Shown here: one piece after another, positions 59,083 through 64,000 of the stretch
Layout of the letters: every line of letters begins with the position of its first letter
Numbering within the stretch: position 1 is the first letter of the stretch
Source of the DNA: Dactylosporangium fulvum
GTDB taxonomy: Bacteria > Actinomycetota > Actinomycetes > Mycobacteriales > Micromonosporaceae
Assembly (NCBI RefSeq): GCF_025137375.1
Contig: NZ_CP073720.1
Span: 3,248,501 to 3,312,500, forward strand
Direction: 5' to 3'
Length of the DNA: 64,000 nucleotides
Notes under the pieces: generated by a model
The model's database searches: none
Told to the model about the DNA's origin: nothing
What the model saw: the letters and a program-made list of their open reading frames with translations, nothing else
Program-made: the position numbers and the translations under genes

Positions 59083-60557
59083 CAGAACCCGTCCGGGTAC
59101 GGCCCGGCGACGCCGGCCGCGGTCTGCGGGTGCAGCACCCGCTGGTACTCCGGAAGCATCTGCTGCAGCAGCGCCAGTGTCGCCGGTTCGTCGTTGTCGT
59201 CGGCGGCGGCGTAGAGCCGGGTGAGCATGGCCGGCAGATCCGGCGGCACCTCGCTCGTCCGGGTCGCCCAGACCTTCGGATGCGCGGTGCGCAGCCGCAC
59301 CTCGGAGTCGGAGAACACCTTCTCGTTGAGCTTCTCGCCGGGCCGCAGCCCGGTGAACCGGATCGTCACCTCGGGTAGGTGCACGGCCTCCGCGTACTTG
59401 TGGACCAGGTCGACGATCGGCACCGGGTCGCCCATGTCCAGGACGAACGTCTCCGCGTACTCGGCCATCGCGACCGCCTCCAGCACCAGCCCGACGGCCT
59501 CCTCGACGGTCATGAAGAAGCGGGTCACCTCCGGGTGGGTGATGGTGATCGCCTGGTCCTTGGCCAGCTGATCGGCAAGGACGCTCAGCAGCGACCCGCG
59601 CGAGCCGAGGACGTTGCCGAAGCGCACCGACGCCATACAGGTCGGGCCGCCGGCCGCCGCCTGCACCACGATCTCGGCCAGCCGCTTCGTCGCGCCGAGC
59701 ACCGAGGCTGGATCGGCGGCCTTGTCGGTCGAGATCAGGACGAACCGCGAGGTGCCGTGCCGGACCGCGAGGTCGACGAGGTGGTGGGTGCCGCCGACAT
59801 TGGTCTTCACGCCCTCGCACGGGTGCCGTTCGAGCAGCGGAAGGTGCTTGTGTGCGGCGGCGTGGAAGACGATATGCGGCCGGGTCTCGGTGAACACCTG
59901 CTCCAGGCGACGCCGGTCCCGGATGTCGGCGATGATGATCTCGTTGGAGTCCAGGACGCCGGAGCCGGTGATCTCCAGGTGCAGGCCGTGCAGGTTGGAC
60001 TCGTCATGGTCGAGCAGATAGAGCGCTGAGGGTTCGAAACGGTGGATCTGCCGGCACAGCTCGGCACCGATCGACCCGCCGGCGCCGGTCACCAGCACCC
60101 GCCGGCCGCGGATCAACGACCGCGCCCGCTGCGAACTGACGTGGATCTCGTCGCGCCCGAGAAGGTCGCCGATCTGCACCCCGCGCAGGTCCGACAGGCG
60201 CATGTCGCGCTCGACCGCGGCGAGAAACGACGGGAGGTGGCGCACCAGCAGGCCGGCGGCGAGCGTCCGGTCGATCAACTGGGCGATCCGGGACGACGAC
60301 AGCGACGGTATGGCCACGAGCGCGGCGCGTGCCCCGGTGGCCTTCGCCGCCGTGGCCACGTCGTCCAGCCGGCCCACGACCGGCAACCAGGCGGCCCGGC
60401 GCAGCCGTGGGTTGTCGTCGAGGAATCCAACGGGGCGCAGCCCGTATCCGGGTGCCGCGCGTAACGCCCCGACGAGGGCGCGGCCGGCGTGGCCAGCACC
60501 CAGGACGAGGGTCGGCAGCCCCGCGGAGCGGGCCGACGATGCTCTGCGCCAGTTCAC
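59082..60557 (-). CDS. CapD/WbpM-type nucleotide-sugar dehydratase without membrane anchor
   Basis: A 491-aa protein with two Rossmann folds: an N-terminal CoA-binding-like one (VLGAGHAGRAL, about 18-28) and a C-terminal SDR domain with GAGGSIG at 158-164, FHAAAHKHLPLLE, ISTDKAADPASVLGATKRLA. It acts on UDP-GlcNAc-type sugars (4,6-dehydration). The usual four N-terminal membrane spans of WbpM are absent, so it is soluble. GTG 60557 is placed by GGAGGT eight bases upstream. Confidence 0.88.
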   Translation of the reverse strand: MNWRRASSARSAGLPTLVLGAGHAGRALVGALRAAPGYGLRPVGFLDDNPRLRRAAWLPVVGRLDDVATAAKATGARAALVAIPSLSSSRIAQLIDRTLAAGLLVRHLPSFLAAVERDMRLSDLRGVQIGDLLGRDEIHVSSQRARSLIRGRRVLVTGAGGSIGAELCRQIHRFEPSALYLLDHDESNLHGLHLEITGSGVLDSNEIIIADIRDRRRLEQVFTETRPHIVFHAAAHKHLPLLERHPCEGVKTNVGGTHHLVDLAVRHGTSRFVLISTDKAADPASVLGATKRLAEIVVQAAAGGPTCMASVRFGNVLGSRGSLLSVLADQLAKDQAITITHPEVTRFFMTVEEAVGLVLEAVAMAEYAETFVLDMGDPVPIVDLVHKYAEAVHLPEVTIRFTGLRPGEKLNEKVFSDSEVRLRTAHPKVWATRTSEVPPDLPAMLTRLYAAADDNDEPATLALLQQMLPEYQRVLHPQTAAGVAGPYPDGF

Positions 60558-60579
60558 AAGTGGTACCTCCGGAGTGGGC

Positions 60580-61719
60580 TCAAGCGAGAAGTTCGGCCAG
60601 CCGGCCGGTGACGATGTCGACGGATCCGTGCTCGAGAGCCGGGTAGAGCGGCAGCGACAGCACCTCGTCGGCGACCCGGTCGGTGACCGGCAACGCGGCG
60701 CGGTCATCCGGGTCGAGCAGCCGGGCAAACGCGGTGAGGCGATGGACCGGGATGAAGTGCACCGAGGTGCCGATCCCAGACTCGGCGAGCGCCGCGGCGA
60801 CGGCGTCGCGGTCCGGGACGCGCACCTGGTACAGGTGCCAGGCGTGCCCGGGATGGCGCCGCGGGAGTCGCACCAGATCGGCCAGTGCCCTGTCGTACCG
60901 CGCCACCAGCTCGGCCCGGCACCGCTGCCAGCCGGGCAGGGCGACCAGCTGTGCCCGGCCGATCGCCGCCTGCAGGTCGGTGAGATTGGCCTTGAACCCC
61001 AACTCTTCGACGTCGTAGCGCCACGAGCCGCCGGGCAGGTACCGGCGCCAGGCGTCGCGGCTCATCCCGTGCAGCCGTGACGAGCGCAGCCAGGCCGCCA
61101 GCTCCCCGTCGTGGGTGGCGACCGCGCCGCCCTCGCCGATGGGCAGGTTCTTGGTCGCATAGAAGCTCAGGCAGGTCGCGTGCGGGGCGGTCGCCGGGTC
61201 GTCAGCCCGCCCGACGCCACCCCCGGGGCCGTGCGCGGCGTCGACCACGATCCGCCCGCCGGGGAGCCCGGCCGCATCGGCGAGGGCGACGTGGTCGACG
61301 GGGTACCCGCCGAGTGGGCAGACGACCATCGCGGCCGGCCGACCGGCCCGGCGGGTGGCCGCGGCAACCGTCTCGGGGCTCGGTACGAGCGTGTCCTCGT
61401 CGACGTCCACGAGAACCGGCCGGTAGCCGGCGTGCACGATCGCCGCAACCGCACCGCAGAACGTCAGGCTCGGGGTCAGGACCGGGGCGCCCGCATCCAG
61501 TCGCAACGCGCGCAGGCTCAACTCGATCGCCTGGGTGCAGGAGGCGACGGTCACCACGTACGGCTGGCCGAGGTATGCGGCGAGCTCCGCCTCGAACGCG
61601 GCGCACTCGGCGCCGGTGGTGACCCAGCCGGAGTCGAGGACCCGCACCGCCGCCTCGCGGGCCGCGCCGGTGAACGACGGGACGGTGAAGGGCACCGCCA
61701 CGGCGGTCGAGGTGGTCAT
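60580..61719 (-). CDS. DegT/DnrJ/EryC1-type sugar aminotransferase
   Basis: A 379-aa PLP enzyme. PLP lysine K190 in FYATKNLPIGEGGAV; the acid of the PLP ring at D160 (VVDAAHG); substrate-binding HAWHLYQVRVPDR near the C-terminal third. It aminates the 4-keto sugar made by the CapD-type enzyme. ATG 61719 is in an ATGA overlap with the chain-length gene. Confidence 0.92.
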   Translation of the reverse strand: MTTSTAVAVPFTVPSFTGAAREAAVRVLDSGWVTTGAECAAFEAELAAYLGQPYVVTVASCTQAIELSLRALRLDAGAPVLTPSLTFCGAVAAIVHAGYRPVLVDVDEDTLVPSPETVAAATRRAGRPAAMVVCPLGGYPVDHVALADAAGLPGGRIVVDAAHGPGGGVGRADDPATAPHATCLSFYATKNLPIGEGGAVATHDGELAAWLRSSRLHGMSRDAWRRYLPGGSWRYDVEELGFKANLTDLQAAIGRAQLVALPGWQRCRAELVARYDRALADLVRLPRRHPGHAWHLYQVRVPDRDAVAAALAESGIGTSVHFIPVHRLTAFARLLDPDDRAALPVTDRVADEVLSLPLYPALEHGSVDIVTGRLAELLA

Positions 61720-63023
61720 TCCCCAACACCTTCCTCGAGGACGCCGAGCAACGGCCAGCCGGAGGCGGTCGCGAGGTCTCGCACCCGGTCTACCGCCCGG
61801 ATCGCGACGTTGCCGCCGGTCAGGACGACCAGTCCGATCCGTTCGCCCTCCGCGCTCGGGTTCAGCTCTTCGAGCGCGCAGACGCGCTGCAACCGCATCG
61901 GCGGAGTGGAGTTCTCCGTCGCCGTAAGCACCGCGACGGAGCTGTGTCCGTCGGCCGGCCGCCCGTCGACCGGCTGTCCGGGGACCACCTGTGGGGAGAC
62001 GAGCACCGGGGAGTCGAGGACCTGGGTGGGAATCGCGATCCGGCCGGTCACCGGAGCGGGGCGCACGGCGGCGGCCTCGACCCGGTCGACGAACTCGGGA
62101 TGGATCGGCGTGCGGCCGGTCCGCGCCAGGACGACGGTGGAAACCTCGGCCTGGCTCGCGGCCAGCCGTATGCGCCGGCCGATGTCGGCGAGCGCGGCCG
62201 GATCGGGGCTGACCGTACCGAGCAGCGGCACCTGCAGCACCCGACCGACCCGGGACGCACCGGACAGCTTCGGACGCACGGTCTCGTTCAGCCCGGCCAG
62301 GATCAGACCGACGGCGAGGCCGAGGATCGCGGCGATGCCGAGCCGGCCGGGCAGGCCGGTCGGGTCCGGCCGGTCGGGAACCGTCGGGGTCGCGACCACG
62401 CTCGCGTGGCCGGCCGCGGCCGCCTCCTCGGCCAGCCTGCCGCGGTCCGCGGACAGCTCAGAGATCAGCCGGTCGATACCGGCCAGCTTGTTCTGCGCGA
62501 CCGGGTCCCCCGGGTTGGAATGCGCCTCGGCCGCGATCGGTGCCCGCTTCTCCGTCAGGTCGGTGAGCTGCCTGTCCACGTCCTGGAGCACGTCGGGCAG
62601 GGCGCCGACGCGCTGCGCGTCGAGCTGTCCGGTGACCGCGGTGAGGAGCGCCGCCGTGACCTTCTGCGCCAAGTCCCGGTCGCGATCGGTGTAGGCGACG
62701 TCGACCAGGGTCGAGCTGCCCAGGCCGGTCACCACGACAGCGCGGATCACCGTGTCGGGGTCACGCGGCAGGTGCGCCTCGTCCAGGGCCCGCTTGGTGA
62801 CGTCCCGGCTGGTTGCGATGGCCTGCACCTGGCTGACGATCGCGGCCGCCTCCGCGAGCGACCGGGGGATGGCGGTGGACGCCACGACGCGCCCGTGGGC
62901 GGTGTACTCGGCGGGCTGGCGGGCAACGTAGACGGCCATCGCGAGCACCGGCGTGAAGATCGCCAGCAGCAGTACCAACCAGTACCGGTGGAATAGTCGC
63001 GTCGCGACCTCGTTCATTTCCAC
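61716..63023 (-). CDS. Chain-length determinant (Wzz-like polysaccharide co-polymerase)
   Basis: A 435-aa protein with membrane spans at about 13-33 and 229-245 enclosing a coiled external domain, as in Wzz/CapA. The C-terminal 185 residues resemble a decayed BY-kinase domain: no Walker A motif; GTVSPDPAALADIGRRIRLA and IGLVVLTGGNVAIRAVDRVR remain. It sets polymer length. First gene of the twelve-gene operon; GTG 63023 with GGAGGGG upstream. Confidence 0.83.
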   Translation of the reverse strand: MEMNEVATRLFHRYWLVLLLAIFTPVLAMAVYVARQPAEYTAHGRVVASTAIPRSLAEAAAIVSQVQAIATSRDVTKRALDEAHLPRDPDTVIRAVVVTGLGSSTLVDVAYTDRDRDLAQKVTAALLTAVTGQLDAQRVGALPDVLQDVDRQLTDLTEKRAPIAAEAHSNPGDPVAQNKLAGIDRLISELSADRGRLAEEAAAAGHASVVATPTVPDRPDPTGLPGRLGIAAILGLAVGLILAGLNETVRPKLSGASRVGRVLQVPLLGTVSPDPAALADIGRRIRLAASQAEVSTVVLARTGRTPIHPEFVDRVEAAAVRPAPVTGRIAIPTQVLDSPVLVSPQVVPGQPVDGRPADGHSSVAVLTATENSTPPMRLQRVCALEELNPSAEGERIGLVVLTGGNVAIRAVDRVRDLATASGWPLLGVLEEGVGE

Positions 63024-63153
63024 GCGAGAACGCCCCTCCGTTTCGGGGTGAATCCCCGGTGAACGCCATCTGGCGCCGAGACTAAGACGATCTGTACCGC
63101 GGGTGATCGCGCGCTTGCCGCAGGTTCGTCTACGCCATCTGCGGGAGGGCCGT

Positions 63154-63825
63154 TCAGTGGCCGGAGGCGCGCAACCCGTGACGCAGGGCGACCGCGACCG
63201 ACTCCAGCGTCGAGTGCACCTCGAACTTGGCCAGCAGGTTCTGGGTGTGGGTGCGTACCGTGTTGGTCGACAGGTGCAGGCGGATCGCGATCTCGGCGCG
63301 GCTCAGCCCGTCAACCATGCACTGCAGCACCTCCCGCTCGCGCTTGGTGAGCCGGCCGAGCAGGTCCGGCTGCGTCGCCGTGCTCCGCGCGACCAAGCCC
63401 GGGAGCGCCTGCCCGAGCAGGCTCGGGGACAGCCATGCCTCGCCCTCCGCCACACCGCGAATCACCCGCACCAGATGATCGCCGTCGACGGTTTTCGGCA
63501 GCCACGCCCGGGCACCGTGACGCAGCACGGCGACGACCGCGTCGACCGACTCGACCGCCGTCAGCATCACCACCCGGGTGGTCGGCGCGGTCTCGGCGAC
63601 ATACCTGGCCAGGTCGACCCCGCTGTCGTTGCCGAGCGTCACATCGACCACCGCGACCTGTGGGTGATGGGCAGCCAGGTAGGTACGCGCGGCATCAGCG
63701 GTGAAGGCCACATGAACCGGCCGCAGACCGGACTCGCAGGACAGCCGGGCCTGCAACGCCTCAGCGAAGAGTGTGTGGTCGTCGACCACCAGCACCGAGA
63801 TATCGCGCACCAGAGCACCATGCAC
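63154..63825 (-). CDS. NarL-type response regulator near the polysaccharide operon
   Basis: A 223-aa regulator: receiver with D15/D16 (VLVVDDHTLF) and phospho-acceptor D61 (VAVVDVTLGND); K in LPKTVDG; LuxR HTH at about 158-215 (LTKREREVLQCMVDGLSRAE, then STNTVRTHTQNLLAKFEVHS). No kinase gene is adjacent in the window. It lies 130 bases before the first operon gene on the same strand and is a candidate activator of it. Confidence 0.88.
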   Translation of the reverse strand: MHGALVRDISVLVVDDHTLFAEALQARLSCESGLRPVHVAFTADAARTYLAAHHPQVAVVDVTLGNDSGVDLARYVAETAPTTRVVMLTAVESVDAVVAVLRHGARAWLPKTVDGDHLVRVIRGVAEGEAWLSPSLLGQALPGLVARSTATQPDLLGRLTKREREVLQCMVDGLSRAEIAIRLHLSTNTVRTHTQNLLAKFEVHSTLESVAVALRHGLRASGH

Positions 63826-64000
63826 CCACTCCGGTGGAAGTAATCCGGCATACGCGTCAGGCGCCCGGGTGAGAAATCCGGATGATCGGCCCGGGTGACC
63901 TCATTCAGGTGAGGGCAATCTACGTCTTTTGCAGCGGGTGCCGGCAGGACGCCACACGCATCATGAGCGAGCCGGATCCGATCAGCTCTCCGCACTGGAG

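Noticed and set aside
58108..59820. 570-codon frame as one gene
   Set aside because: The upstream part is a shadow of the CapD-type gene; the HPrK-like gene starts at 59082.
1..64000. tRNA or rRNA genes, prophage, integrative element
   Set aside because: No cloverleaf ending or rRNA signature was spotted, and no integrase, portal, terminase or conjugation gene was found; small RNAs cannot be excluded by eye.

Overview
The window is very GC-rich, with GTG, ATG and one TTG start, many ATGA/GTGA gene overlaps and a typical actinomycete gene repertoire (ANTAR regulators, DUF5994, DUF6286/AmaP, Acg-type nitroreductases, CsbD, LCP). I read it as chromosomal DNA of a filamentous actinobacterium, most plausibly Micromonosporaceae-like. 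That family assignment is inference. No rRNA, tRNA, CRISPR array or phage structural gene was recognised.

Layout. 0-2.8 kb: a divergent pair of a plant-type (class II) ketol-acid reductoisomerase and an IlvY-like LysR regulator sharing a short spacer with two inverted repeats. 2.8-13 kb: housekeeping and accessory genes (hydrolase, membrane protein, two divergent zinc-ribbon membrane proteins, EamA exporter, Nudix, DUF5994, Acg nitroreductase) mixed with broken genes (MarR, PadR, AAA, response regulator, desaturase and Acg fragments). 13.3-17.7 kb: an alkaline-shock (Asp23/Gls24) locus. An ECF sigma factor and a zinc anti-sigma/Asp23 fusion run one way; seven Asp23/DUF2273/DUF6286/AmaP-type genes run the other. 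17.8-24.7 kb: STAS protein, truncated pyrophosphatase, fatty-acid desaturase, slipin fragment, GAF-ANTAR pair, SigB/F-type sigma factor, CsbD and DUF6131 small proteins.

25-28.7 kb: a tightly overlapped vWA - PP2C phosphatase - Ser/Thr kinase - zinc-finger operon of the TerY-P type, whose last gene is cut short at a rearrangement junction. 28.6-37.7 kb: a scrap zone with remnants of at least four IS families and pieces of host genes. Intact genes survive in it: two SRPBCC proteins of the type found in gas-vesicle clusters, and a second GAF-ANTAR pair. 37.9-49.6 kb: a second desaturase with a lost ferredoxin reductase, a large LAL/LuxR regulator, a third GAF-ANTAR pair, a shortened sigma-like gene, an LCP cell-wall ligase, a soluble histidine kinase/response-regulator pair and an MBL-fold/Rieske protein.

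49.6-63.8 kb: one 13-kb, twelve-gene minus-strand operon for an exported polysaccharide. It has a chain-length protein, DegT aminotransferase, CapD-type dehydratase, HPr-kinase-like protein, GT4, a divergent RtcB-like protein, a small unknown, an APH-type kinase, an O-antigen ligase/polymerase, a flippase, a secreted TIM-barrel-like protein and an initiating sugar-phosphate transferase, with a NarL-type regulator just upstream. Most of the 13-44 kb stretch looks like a general-stress region, with membrane desaturation, envelope stress and RNA-binding ANTAR regulators, built and eroded by repeated duplication and IS activity.
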